Positions 45,801 through 57,659 of a stretch of DNA of 64,000 bases are shown here, one piece after another. Made by a program: the position numbers and the translations under genes. The notes under the pieces are model-generated. The model searched no databases and was not told the DNA's origin. It saw only the letters and a program-made list of their open reading frames with translations. The stretch spans positions 39,538,180 through 39,602,179 of the forward strand of contig OY747702.1 in assembly GCA_963556495.2 (NCBI GenBank), read 5' to 3'. Origin of the DNA: Valencia hispanica (taxonomy: Eukaryota > Chordata > Actinopteri > Cyprinodontiformes > Valenciidae). How positions within the stretch are numbered: the stretch's first letter is position 1; every line of letters begins with the position of its first letter.

Positions 45801-46320
45801 GTTGTTATTTTTCTCATTTTGTTGTTGTTAGTTCTTTAATAATGTATGAAGATACTGATACTTGAATATTGAAAAAATGTAAAGTGCAGTTTTCGGATAA
45901 GTTCCTTTGTAGACAAAATATTCACGATCACTTTTGTCCGGGATTACAACAGGTGTTACTTTTTCTGACTGTATAAAAATTGTAAATTGTTTCAAAGCAA
46001 ATATCCTTGATAACTTTAATCCAAAGTACTCTGTAATAAATAACATATCATGTGTCGTGTGTCTATTTTTTATACTCTGAATATTCCAGAAAGTATGTTT
46101 TTAAGAAGATCAGATCAGTGAGGCACACAGGCCAAAAACAACATATAGAAGTTCAAAACTTGTAATATTCACTTTAATTTAAGTTATTTAAAACATCTAT
46201 CACAACAAGTAGTGATAATGTGTATAAATATACTTTTTATGGTGGGTCTTAGTGGAAAGGTCGTTTCTGATCAGGAACACAAAAATATTTAAGACCAAAT
46301 TAACACAGCATGAGGGTTAA

Positions 46321-47337
46321 ATTTGCAGTTCTCCATTATTTTGCTTTTGAGAAGTATGTTTGATATTCTCCTACTCACAGGATAGCGTTCAGAGAAGTGT
46401 GATATACATTTCTGGCTTTCAGGAATTAAGAGTGACTCCTCTCTCTTTTATTATGTGTGATGGTATTTTAATGATGCTATTGGGAGGGTTGGAGGAGAGC
46501 TACATTAAGTGCACACCTGAGGTGTACTGAGTGCTGGTTTATATAATACAGACTGAGGAACCTTTAACTTCCTAATGATGAAACATTCAGTCATACTGCT
46601 GGAAATGTAAATGCTCACATTAGAAAGTAAATTTTCTCCTCAGTTTTGAAATATTAACGGGGAACTAAAGGAGATAACGTTTGCTGAGAAGCTAATGTTT
46701 GCCACCCCTACAGGGAAATTAGGAAGAAAAGATTATTCTACAAATCATCAATGCTTCGTTTCAAATATACATTTAAATTCCCCTCTGAGTGGCTAATTTA
46801 TACTGACTGTTGGAATCTTATTTTCTGGAAACAAAAAGGCTCTAGGGCAAAGTTCAATAGCCAAAGAGGTTACACTGTTTCCAAAAAGTCAAACGTGGCT
46901 GAGATTTCCTGCAGATGAAAAACACAAGCTCTATGCAAAGTTTGCTAATTGACTGTTTCACACTATAGGCTATAAACATTTGTGAAGTCCACAAGAAGTT
47001 TAGATTGACATGTTCATGCAAATCATCTGTAAATTAAGATATTAACATCCGGGATCAGCATTATTCACCTCCACTTTTATCATAGTCCATTATAACTGCT
47101 GTAATATAATACTTACCTGTTCCTTATCCCCTGTGTCTATGCGCTTTTGAAATCCTTGGCAAACCCTGCTCCTCAATCCATCTGCCTACCTGCACTTGAC
47201 CAGCTTTGTTACCTACTTACCACATACTCTGCTGAATTTTGGCCACTTCAGGGTCACCAGCCGGAAACATTCAACAAACAAGTAAGGCCAGAAACATACT
47301 CATAACACCCAGTTCTGAAAAGAACTGTTCATAATTA
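46321..47337. other. No gene seen
   Basis: Unassigned AT-rich sequence with no repeat signature that I recognise; possibly older unique flank. Confidence 0.3.
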
Positions 47338-47629
47338 GATTTTGTTCTTAAGTTTTATGGACAGGATTTCTAGACGCAGTCAAGGTATTGAGGGGATCTG
47401 TTTTGGTGGCCTAAGGATCGGGTCTCTGCTTTCTGATGATGTGGTCCTGTTGGCCTAATCAAAACATGATCTACAGCTTTCACTGGAGCAGTTCGCAGCC
47501 GAGTGTTAAGTTGATCTACGTTCCTACCCTCATCTACGGTCACGAGCTCTGGGTAGAAACCAAAAGAACGATAACATGGATTCAAGTGGCTGAAATGACC
47601 CTGAGGTGAGGTGTCTGGGCTTTCCCTTA

Positions 47630-48166
47630 CGCCCAGTTTATACTTCTCCCACAGCAAGTTTGCATCCACTCGCACAAGTATTGACAGAGACGTTTGCCTT
47701 TTATGCTTCTCCGTTGGTATGCCAATGTTGCAAAACAATTATCTGCCTGGACAGCAGGTGGTGCAGACCTTTTCTGGCTGGTCTGCCTACCATTGTTTTC
47801 TTCAGCTTGTAAATACATATCTACTCAAGGAGCAATGGCTGACAGAGAGAGAGTTTTGATTGAACTGGAAAGCTTTTTACTAGACGTGCAGCTCATTGAA
47901 TGCTCTAAAATGCATGTAAACAAACACAGTGGTCTGTTTTATTGTTCTCTACACCTCCTGGTGTTCACAATCTCCAGAAGACCATATTAAATAAACTAGC
48001 CTTGCAATAGAAAGCATGACTATTAATTACATCACGGGCATACGACAGAAAATTAAAAAATTGGGTTTGACTCCGTGTCCCGTAAGTGACGGAGAGTTCT
48101 TGCGTCAACGGATAATGACGCTGCATGTCTCCTCAACTCCGCAGATGGAGAAGCATAAACTAGGCT
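47630..48166. mobile_element. PIF/Harbinger-type MITE
   Basis: Inverted ends: CGCCCAGTTTATACTTCTCC and, from the right, AGCCTAGTTTATGCTTCTCC. TTA flanks both sides (47,627-47,629 and 48,167-48,169), the PIF/Harbinger duplication. Insertion is into Rex3. A short frame MADRERVLIELESFLLDVQL inside may be a relic of the parent gene start. Confidence 0.75.
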
Positions 48167-48250
48167 TTAGAGATAGGGTGATAAGCTCAGTCATCCGGGA
48201 TGGGCTCAGAGGAGCTTGGAGTCTCCTCCACATCGAGAGGAGCCAGTTAA

Positions 48251-49778
48251 AGCAACACTAAAGAGTTTTTTTTACCTTAAAATAATGTTTCCGAACTCGT
48301 GTCAGTGGTTGATCAACTCATAACAGGGTAAAACGGCACTTCTGCATTCGCTTTGCGGCCCTCTATCGGCCATGACAGCACTATGTAACTTTGGGTCGTC
48401 GGGTAGCGGTTTTGTAGTTCAAATGCGACTTGCTTTACGGCAGGCTTCACAAAAGCCGGTAGGTGCAGCGTCCTGCAAGGCTCTCTGGGTGGAGCATACT
48501 CGGCAGGTACATATAAATGGAAGATACCCAGCAGCAGGTAGCTTGAACAATTGTCATCATGACGGAGCCGAAATTGTATTCATTTGTACACTGGTGTTAC
48601 GACTATCTGTGCTACCCGCATGCACATTTCGATGTTACGTCACAATTCGCTTACTCAGCAAATCTGTCATCAAGAATTCCTACCTGGAAGATCCATTTTG
48701 TCTGTTTTATTTCTTTGAAGTTTACAGTGAGTTTTATTCAAATAATTTTATTACTGGCTAATTATTATTCAAAATATTTTAAGGCTTTCCTTAAGCTACT
48801 AGTTTCAAGATTACATGACAGCCCTTGTATGTTAGTTTCACTTCTGTGATATCGTTACACTGCATGTAAACAAGTCCCATTAATTAGAGTAGTAGAGTAA
48901 ATGTGGTGTATTTTGCGGGCTATTTGTGCTTATAATCATAGGCTACTACATTTTAATATTTTATACTGCTATCTGCTCTACGTCTTACTGGCTTGGTATA
49001 TATTCATTAGCTGCTTTACAAACTAACAGATTTCCAATGTGCTATTCACCTATAGGCCTATTTAACAGGTAGGATATTCTGATCATGGTTTTCTGTGCAT
49101 CTTTATGTGCTAGTTTTAGCTTTATATTAAACGGGTAGCATGTTCTGTGGATTGAAAGAAAAGTTTTCGTTATTCATAATTTTTTGCTATGTTAGGCATT
49201 ATTGCTAAACTGCCACTTCAATCCCGTCACTTGAAAAAAATTTTCCGATGATTATGTTTAACATCAAAGCTAACAGTTGTTGTTTTCGGCATGTAAACAT
49301 ACTTTTCAAGGGCTAGCACTGACAGATGCGCGCTACAGTAAGACATTGTGAGGAGGTAGCACAGATAGTCAGAACAGAGCTGTCAGCCATATAAAAAAGA
49401 AATTAGACCGTATCACGTTATAACGTGATGGTTTATTGTAAAAATGTGAAACTATCACGTTATAACGTTTTAGTTTCAAGTGGTTTTCAAGTTTTTACAA
49501 TAACGTTATAACGTGATACGGTCTAATTTCTTTATTATATGGCTGACAGCTCTACGCCGCCGTACATATGACATGCTGAAATATAGAAAATGTACCTGGG
49601 ATGAAGACATTTGACACAAAGGCTGCCCAAGACGAGAAAATCTGTAACGTTAGAGGGTATCGCTTGTAAATGTGAATCCCCTGGTGTAACCATAACAGAT
49701 TTTACGACAGTAGTAGAAAACAATACATTTTTCCCAACTGCAGGGGGACCCCGAGAGCAAAACGTACTTAGTGTTGCT
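48251..49778. mobile_element. TTAA element of 1.5 kb
   Basis: Inverted ends AGCAACACTAA (11 bp) with TTAA at 48,247-48,250 and 49,779-49,782. Insertion is into the Rex3 ERSQL.R.L.HL region, which is contiguous after removal. No recognised transposase. A frame at 48,559 (MTEPKLYSFVHWCYDYLCYP) has an exon-like look but is not recognised. A hairpin element sits inside at 49,376-49,553. Class probably Kolobok or piggyBac (non-autonomous). Confidence 0.8.
49376..49553. repeat. 178-bp near-perfect hairpin with CACGTTATAACGTG motifs
   Basis: Left arm 49,376-49,427 and right arm 49,502-49,553 are inverted copies with about three mismatches over 52 bases, beginning AGAGCTGTCAGCCATATAA. Each arm ends in TATCACGTTATAACG, itself a palindrome, and a third copy lies in the loop at 49,453. 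An inner pair TTGTAAAAA/TTTTTACAA extends the stem. The high arm identity suggests a recent origin. Confidence 0.9.
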
Positions 49779-50048
49779 TTAAGGTGTCTCAGGCATCTGG
49801 TTAGAATGCCTCCTGGAAGCCTCTGTGGTGAGGTGTTCCGGGCACATCCCACCGGGAGTCAGACCCAGAGGAAGACCCAGGACACTCTGGATGGAGTATG
49901 TTTCTCAGCTGGCCTGGGAACGCCTTGAGATTCACCCTGATGAGATGGGCCAAGTGACTGGGTAGAGGGCAGTCTGGGTCTCTCTGCTTAAGCTGCTGCC
50001 TCCGTTACTCGACCTTGGATAGGTAGGAGAAAATGGAAGGATGGATGA

Positions 50049-50454
50049 AACTTCATTATGGTTCTTTGTGTTTTTTATCAATTTAAATCACTTCTACGAC
50101 CAAGAATGACTGTCTATAACTCGATATGAATCAAATTATATGACTGAATTATTTATTAATGTTTTGGATTGATCTTAACAGAATTTTGCCCAAATTGGAT
50201 CCTAATGTATCTCCCTTTTATCATGTAACTCAGTCAATTAGTTGCTAAATAACTTAAATTCTAAAGCTTCAGACATCATTGACTCCATTGCACTCATTAA
50301 AGTGAAGGCTGTATTTGTAGGAATAAGTCTCTGTCGAGAAGTACTCCACAAGTACAAAGTAAAAAAAGAATGTCGTTTGGCTGAATGAAAAGGGCTAAAT
50401 TAAACTTCACTATAGGTTCAACTAAAACAGTAACAATTCTCGTGCCTTGTTTTC
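50049..50454. other. No gene seen
   Basis: Unassigned AT-rich sequence between the Rex3 3' end and a hAT MITE. Confidence 0.3.
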
Positions 50455-50462
50455 CATGGTTG

Positions 50463-50973
50463 CAAAGGTGGGTAGTAACTGGTTATATTTACTCAGTTAC
50501 ATTTCCTTGAGTAGTTTTTTTTGGGGGGGAATGCTTTTATGGGTAGTTTTACTTCACCATGCTTTTTTACTAAAACAATGAGGTATTGCTATTCCTATTT
50601 TAGTGAAATTTCTGAATAATCTTACCTACTATGAGTAATTTCACAGAATCAAGACAAGCATGTTTTAAATGTATTAAATTTGTTGTTTTGTAATTATATT
50701 AATATGCATTTATTCTTTCACTGTACTCTTCAAAGGACCAGAATTTATATTTTTGTCTGTCTGATGAAATATTTTTCAAAAAAATCAGTACCTATAGAAC
50801 TGATTTGCTGTTCTTATCAGTTACTTGGTACTTCTACTTTTTTAGTCTTACGTAATTAGGCTAATTCCTCGGCTGAGTAATTCCTCAACTTTATACTTTA
50901 ACTTGAGTAAATATATGTTGAAGTACTGCTAATCATATTTGAGTAAAATTTTTGGCTACTCTACCCACCTCTG
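50463..50973. mobile_element. hAT MITE (GGTGGGTAGTAAC family)
   Basis: Inverted ends CAAAGGTGGGTAGTAAC and CAGAGGTGGGTAGAGTAGCC, with sub-terminal TTTACTCA / TGAGTAA motifs, match a very common vertebrate hAT MITE group as I recall it. Flanking CATGGTTG and CAAGATTG agree at six of eight positions. Length is 511 bp with no coding. Confidence 0.8.
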
Positions 50974-50981
50974 CAAGATTG

Positions 50982-51802
50982 ACAGATTAACAACCCCTCA
51001 TGTGACTGTAGCATCTGAACTACACTCTACACACCAGGGCCTGCAATTAATTTGCTAACTTCATTACAGAGAAAAATAAAAAAATTAAAGGGTTAACATG
51101 CACATCAACATTAAATCAACATCAAATCATACCAATGCTTTGTCCAATTAGAACAAATATAGAGAAAATGACACAATTCTACCAACTCAACCATTAAAAC
51201 CTTTGATCAAATAATCCATCATTTGAGCTCCTTTTCCTGTTTTCTTCATATCATACCCACAGCTTTCCTTAAGAAAGTTTTCTATTGGATCTCATTGAAA
51301 TAGCAAACTTCTTATTATTATCAGATGTTTTTCCCCCGGCTATTAAAACAGCAGGTGTCAAACCACAGTTGACAAAAAACAGTCTAAATCAAATCAAACT
51401 TTATTAATAAAGCGCTTTTCATTAAAAATAGCATCTCAAAGTCCTTTACAGATTAAAATGACCCCCCCCCCCCCCCCCCCCCAGAACAAAGACATGATCA
51501 CAGCTATATCCCCCCCCCCCCCCCTCCTCCCAACCCATCTCCCATGCACGCACACCCTTAAAAGCAACAGTAAACAGGGACATTGGGCTGAATACGGATG
51601 AGCCAGGTAAGGAAACGCCATTAGGAGAGCCATCTGCATCAGCAGCAGCAGATCGACAGCAGCAGCCAAGGCACTGACCCAGGTCACCCAGTGGAGGGAA
51701 GACTGAGACCCCTACCTCCACCCAAGCACTACCTGGAGAGTACCAAGGCAGCCACAGCCGAACCACCGCTCCCGAGGCAGAGGCTCCCAAAGAGGAAACA
51801 CA
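50982..51802 (-). other. No gene; LINE-type tail and two poly-C tracts
   Basis: Bases 51,390-51,440 (AATCAAATCAAACTTTATTA, then AATAAAGCGCTTTTC) form a LINE-type 3' end in minus orientation. Poly-C runs of 21 (51,462-51,482) and 15 (51,510-51,524) follow. The remaining stretch to 51,802 is GC-rich, with ORFs caused by composition. Parent family not assigned. Confidence 0.45.
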
Positions 51803-52740
51803 GGTAGGAAGGTCTGCCTAAAAAGTCCATCAGACAGCTGCAGCTGATCCAGGACCCAGCTGCCTGTGATCTCATTAAAACTAGGAAAGTGGAGCACATC
51901 CCCCAAGTTCTAAAGTCCGTACACTGGCTACCTATAGCTCAGAGAATAACAATAATAATAATATTGGCTGGCATTTATATAGCGCTTTTCAAGACCCTCC
52001 AAGCGCTTAACAACTCCATTATTCATTCACTCTCACATTCACACACTGGTGGAAGCAAGCTATGATTATAGCCACAGCTGCCCTGGGGCAGACTGACAGA
52101 AGCGAGGCTGCCATATCGCGCCATCGGCCCCTCTGGCCAACGCCAGTAGGCGGGTAGGTGAAGTGTCTTGCCCAAGGACACAACGACATGTAGCATGTGG
52201 ATGCAGGAATCGAACCCATGATTTCTGGATCGCAGGCCGACAACTCTACCACTAAACTACAGCCAACCTGTAGACTTTAAAATGTTTGTTAGGTTATAAA
52301 TCACTGAATAACTGTAAACCGAAATACATTAAAGATCTGTTGTCGTTGTGCCAACCTTCCAGACCACTCAGGTCTTTTGGTTCAAGTCCACTCTGCATCT
52401 CCATAATCAGAACCAAACATGGAGGAGCAGCATTCGGTTTTTGTGGTCCTCTGATCTAGAACAAACTTCCAGAAAACTGAAAAGCTGCTGCATCACACAG
52501 TTCCTTTAAATCAAGGCTAGAACCCCATCTGTTTAGAGCTGCCTTTGATCAATAATCACCTGAACATCACTAATTTGAGTCTTGATTGTAGCCTTTCATT
52601 ACTTCTCTTTATTTTGCCAATGTATGGTTTCCTTTTTTGTTTGTTTATTGTGTTATCTTTTGATAATGTAAAGCACTTTAAACTGCCTTATTACTAAAAT
52701 GTGTTATACAAATAAACTTGATTGTGTAACTGAATATGGT
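51803..52740 (+). mobile_element. L2 LINE 3' part, split by a SINE
   Basis: Aligns with the L2 copy at 60,398-61,500. The block GGTCTGCCTAA.AAGTC.ATC lies at 51,810-51,830, and TCTGTTTAGAGCTGCCTTTGA is seen at 52,530. The 3' tail TAAAGCACTTTAAACTGCCT, then TATACAAATAAACTTG, ends near 52,725. The frame is decayed, with many stops. A SINE lies at 51,950-52,268. Confidence 0.8.
51950..52268 (-). mobile_element. tRNA-derived SINE (V-SINE-like)
   Basis: Minus-sense: the tRNA-like head at 52,266-52,195 has an A-box-like TAGTTTAGTGGTAGAG and B-box GGTTCGATTCC. The core contains TCCTTGGGCAAGACACTTCA and GGCCGATGGCGCGATATGGC. The 3' end is AAAGCGCTATATAAATGCCA followed by an ATT repeat tail. This order and the core sequence match V-SINEs as I recall them. 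It interrupts the L2 copy. Confidence 0.8.
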
Positions 52741-54580
52741 TTGAATCTGTGTCTTTTTAAGTGTCTTGAGGTGTCTTTTGTTTAGAATTGGTGATAGATA
52801 AATAAACTGAACTGATGATGATCAATCCACCAATAACGTTAATGACTCACGTAGGAAGTTAATAACACCATAATAAACCCATGCTATGTTATTTACATCT
52901 TGCTGTAGCAGGAAGAAAATGTATCACCTTTGGGGCAGCGAGCACATTCCAGCTATTTATTCATAAGACACTTTCGGGGCCGCTTACAATAATAATCTTT
53001 TTGGGTAGAGTCTTCCTGCAAACTTAGTTACTGTTAAATTGCCCAGTTATTCTTTTAATTTGTAATTTTTTAAAATGTTTTTTATTTCTTGACATGTTGA
53101 TATTTTGAGGATATTGCTTTGGGTTTTAAAAAGGTGTCACACTAGCAAAAAACTTCTCAAAATGAATGAATGAATCCTTGCATGCCTTTATTGTCATCAT
53201 ACAAGTGCATGTATTTCTGCAGCTGCCATTGATACGGTGCATCATCAAAACAGTTCATATGAGGAGAAATGTGAACATTGTAAGACTGATATAACTGACC
53301 AAGATCTAGATTAAGATAACAAAATATGAATAGTTTGTGGGATCAATTTGCTGGATTAAATTTTTATTTTCGAAAGTGTTTTTTTTTTTTTCCAAAAGTG
53401 TTACAGGAAGTTTCTTTTTTTAGATGCTGAAAAATTAATTCAGTGCTAGAGAATTACTTCTTTTGTCTCATTGTATATGATATATTGCATTTCCAGAACA
53501 AATGGCTGAAATGAAAATGTTTGCCAGGTAAGTTCCAGCATTTCTCTATACTAAAACTGGAAGGACGTTTTTTTATTTAAAAAACTAAATGTGATTGATG
53601 AAACATCAGGAGGATAAATCTGTCACTACTGTCATTACTGAGCCAGACAACTCGACTTTGAACGCAACATGGCACAAACTGCCAAGGAGAAATGCTAATT
53701 AGACTAATTACACAACATAGATGTTAGCCTCTGTGTGATGGGAAGCACAAATGGATGTGGATGGAGGTGCCACTTTGGCATCAATAATTGCATGTTACCA
53801 TTTTGCCACAGATGAGTGCATTAGATGGAGAATTGTTTGAAGGTACCTGGCCGCCACACTGCACTGAGGTCCCTTCCATAAAACCCATTAGCTTCTGCAT
53901 GAAAGTGGACTGAGAGATCCTGTTAAAATCAGGAACTGCTTTCTCCTGCTGACCCTGAATGCAGCCAGTGAGCATTGAGGGCTGCAGATGAAGACAGTAA
54001 TTGCATGACAACCTTTAAATAACTGCAGCCTATAGCTACCATTTGATAATGTGTCTGTGCTGATTTGTCTGGAAGAACATGGCCTGTGTGTGATTGTGTG
54101 GTCCAGAACACTGCAGAGCAGTAATTTATAACGGCAGTTTGGCAGAAGAGACAGAGCGGAGTGTTTTATCATTGCTGTTAGGCGAAAGCTTTTTTTTCTG
54201 CAGATGTGGCAACGTATATAACTGGAGTCCAGGTGGAGAAACACATTTTTCATTGTGAAAATCTCACCTTTAATTGGATAAGTAGGTTTATTTTTATATG
54301 AGTGAACTATATGAGAAACTCTGGTTAAAGTTTAGAAACTTTTCATAAACATGTAAAAAAAATTGCATAGTAATAATATTTCTCATTTCACTTTTTGCAC
54401 AGTTTATTTAAAGGTTTGTGAGCAAGCGCATGGTCAGAGAATGCCATCAGTCATTTTTACTAAAGTCAAACACCTCAATGAAAGGAAGATAAAAATATAT
54501 TTTTCAACTTTTCTTCCATGTTTTTTCTTTCTTTTCTGTTGCTTGTTTTCAAAGTTTATTAACTCACATATTCATAGTTA
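52741..54580. other. No gene recognised; one LINE-type tail
   Basis: AATGAATGAATGAATCCTTG, then CCTTTATTGTCATCATACAA, at 53,158-53,203 is a LINE-type 3' end with a short GAAT repeat in minus orientation. A 121-codon minus frame at 53,888-54,253 is not recognised and has no family resemblance. The rest is unassigned. Confidence 0.3.
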
Positions 54581-54582
54581 CC

Positions 54583-56870
54583 ATCCATCCATCCATCCAT
54601 CCATTTTCTTCCGCTTATCCGGGGTCTGGTCATGGGGGCAGCAGCTTAAGCAAAGACTCCCTGCCTTCCTTCTCCTCAGCCATTTAGGCCAGCTCCTCGG
54701 GAGGAATCCCAAGGCATTCCTAGGCTAGCAGAGAAACATAGTCCCTCCAACGTGTCCTGGGTCTTCCTTTGGGTCTCCTCCCAGTGGGATGTGCCTGGGA
54801 AACCTTGCCAGGAAGGCATCCAGGAGTCATCATGACAGATGCCTGAGCCACCTCAACTGATTCCTCTTGATGAGGAGTAGCAGCGGCTCTACTCTGAGCC
54901 CCTCCTGGATGACTGAGCTTCTCACCCTCTCTCTAAGGGAGAGCCCAGACACCCTGTGGAGGAAACTAATTTCAGCCGACTGTATCCGTGATCTCGTTCT
55001 TTAGGTCACTACCCAGAGCTCGTGACCATAGATGAGGGTAGGAACATAGACCTACCGGTAAATTGAGAGCTTTGCCTTTTGGCTCTCTTAACCATGACAG
55101 ACCGGTACAGCGCCCACATAACTGCAGACGCCCTACCAATACGCCTATCAATTTCCCGCTCCATTTTTCCCTTTGGAGGTGCTGATCTTCATCACAGCCG
55201 TTTGACACTCTGCAGCAGACCGCTCCAGCAAAAGCTGGAGATCACATTCTGATAAATCAAGCAGACCACATCGTATGCAAAAAGCAGAGACCCAATCCTT
55301 AGGCCACCAAAACGGATCCCCTCAACACCTTGACTGTGCCGAGAAATCCTGTCCATAAAAGTTAAGAACACAATCGGTGACAGAGCAAGTTTGGCGGAGT
55401 CCAACTCTCACCGGAAACGAGCACGACTTACTGCTGGCAGTGCGAAACAAGGTCTGACACCAGTCGTACAGGGACCTAACTGCCCGTATCGAGAGGCCGG
55501 TACCCCATACTCCTAGAGCACCCCCCACAGGACTCCCCAAGGGACACGGTTGAACACTTTCTCCAAGTCCACAAAACACATGTAGACCAGTTGGATAAAC
55601 ACCCAGGCGCCCTCCAGGACCCTGCAGAGGGTGTGGAGCTGGTCCAGTGTTCCACGGCCAGGATGAAAACCACATTGTTCCTCCTGGGCCTGAGGTTTGA
55701 CTGTCTGCCGGACTTTCCTCTCCAGAACCCCTGAATAGACCTTACCAGGGAAGCTCAGAAGTGTGATCTCCCTGCAGTTGGAACACACTCTCTGGTCCCA
55801 CTTTTTAAATAGGGAGACCGCCACCCCGGTCTGCCAATCCAAGAGAACTGCCCCCGATGTCCACGCAATATTGCAGAGCTGTGTTAACCAACACAGTCCC
55901 ACAACATCCAGAGCCTTGAGGAACTCCAGACGAATCTCATCCACCCCCGGAGCCCTGCCACGAGGAGCTTCTCAACCACCTCGGCAACCTTAGCACCCGA
56001 GATTGGAGAGCCCAACCCAAAGTCTACAGACTCCGCTTCCAGATTGGAATGCGGGCCAATGGGATTGAGGAGGTCTTCAAAGTATTCCATCTATCCACTC
56101 AGGACGTCCCGAGTTTAAGTCAGCAGCACTCCACCCTCATTGCCTCAGTGACCCTCCGGCCCTCCATTTGGCCTGCCAGTACACCTCAGCTGCTTCCGGC
56201 AGTGTCCACCAGCGAGTTCGAGGGTTGCCGCTATGACAGGCACTGACCACTTTGTGTCCACAGCTCCGGTCAGCCACCTCGCCAATAGAGGCATGGAACA
56301 TAGCCCACTTGGACTCAATTACCCCCACCTCCCCCATGACATGTTTGAAGTTCTGCCAGAGTTGAGAGTTGAAGCTCCTTCTAACAGGAGACCCTGCCAG
56401 ACGTTCCCAGCAGACCCTCACAATAAGTTTGGGCATGCCAGGTCTGTCCTGCATTAGCACAAGCAACAGTCAGGACCTGTCCCCCCACCCTCTCGTTCAC
56501 GGGGGTAAACCCCAACATACAGGTGCTGAGATGAGGGGCAACAAGTTTTGGCCACCTCTGCTCGGCGTCTCTCAGCGGGGGCAACTCCAGAGTGGAAATT
56601 AGTCTAACCGTTCTCGGGGAGACGGGTTCGAGGCGAGCCCGATAATGTCCAGTCGGAACCTCTCAACCTCGCCCACCAGCCCCGGCTCCTTCCCCATCAG
56701 AGAGGTGACATTCCGCGTCCCAAGAGCCAGCTTCTTCTGCAGCCGAGGATTGGACCGCAAGGTCCCCGCCTTCGGTCACCGCCTTCGGTCACCGCCTTCG
56801 GTCACCGCCTTCGGTCACCGCCCATCCCGCATTGCCAGTAACAATGCCCGACAGAGGCGGAGTGGCAATC
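54583..56870 (-). mobile_element. Rex3 LINE, minus strand
   Basis: The 3' end at 54,583 starts with ATCC repeats (GGAT/GATG on the element strand). Going 5'-ward on the minus strand come C-terminal relics, FMDRISRHSQGVEGIRFGGL followed by RIGSLLFAYDVV at 55,270-55,370 (FADD changed to FAYD), VYMCFVDLEKVFNRVPWGVL (55,520-55,590), EEQCGFHPGRGTLDQLHTLC (~55,650) and DWQTGVAVSLFKKWD (~55,820). Further upstream to about 56,870 lies the poorly conserved 5' region. Frameshifts occur between blocks and the YADD-type active site is mutated. It is closely related to the 2752-3365 and 47.3-50.0 kb copies. Confidence 0.88.
56768..56819. repeat. 13-bp minisatellite, 4 perfect copies
   Basis: Unit GCCTTCGGTCACC repeated four times without a mismatch in the 5' part of the minus-strand Rex3 copy. 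The other Rex3 copies here do not cover this region, so lineage-specific expansion cannot be tested in the window. Confidence 0.95.
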
Positions 56871-57129
56871 GGGACGACCGGGACTTTTCCCGGTCGGCCG
56901 GCTGAAGGATTTACACAGCGGATCACAATTTAAGCGGCCGCGAGGCAAACGCGACCAGCCTGACTCTGAGCTTATCAAAATCATTAACGTTATTATATTC
57001 AGCGCGAACAGCGGCCATATACTCCCAATTAAGGTACCTGAAATGTCCAACCAGTATTTATATCAGTTGATCACTCTCTATATCTTAGACATGGTTTTAT
57101 CTTGCAGAACATTCATGGTCACAGATTTA

Positions 57130-57600
<471 letters not shown>

Positions 57601-57659
57601 CAAATATATACAGATGTTATATTTCAGCTTCTGTTTATTAATGGAAATGTCTAGGTCTT

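Larger units (their letters stand above)
42335..46316 (+). mobile_element. piggyBac element with two nested insertions
   Basis: The left end is CCCTTATGTTCTGTTCC and the right end, inverted, CCCTCATGCTGTGTTAA, with TTAA at 46,317-46,320 and a mutated TAAA at 42,331-42,334. The piggyBac type is confirmed by transposase relics at 44.9-45.8 kb. Sub-terminal GGTCAAAAATGACCGGCC at about 43,132 is a typical palindrome of this family. The total of 3982 bp includes an L2 fragment (42,472-43,080) and a Tc1-like element (43,347-44,899); without them the element is about 1.8 kb and decayed. Confidence 0.8.
47338..50048 (+). mobile_element. Rex3 LINE 3' part split by two DNA elements
   Basis: Plus-sense Rex3 C-terminal region. 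Bases 47,340-47,626 give relics of FMDRISRRSQGIEGICFGGL and RIGSL; 48,170-48,246 give DRVISSVIRDGLRGAWSLLH and IERSQL; 49,783-50,048 give RMPPGSLCGEVFRAHPTGSQ and the 3' end with GGAAGGATGGATGA, the GATG-type Rex3 terminus. The protein similarity runs continuously once the insertions at 47,630-48,166 and 48,251-49,778 are removed. The copy is 5' truncated and frame-shifted. Confidence 0.85.

Noticed and set aside
52195..52266. tRNA gene
   Set aside because: A- and B-box-like sequence is present, but it is the head of a SINE with the core and tail attached; no evidence of a functional tRNA fold.
53888..54253. A 121-codon minus ORF
   Set aside because: No family resemblance, no splice or promoter context; Cys and Ser content looks random.
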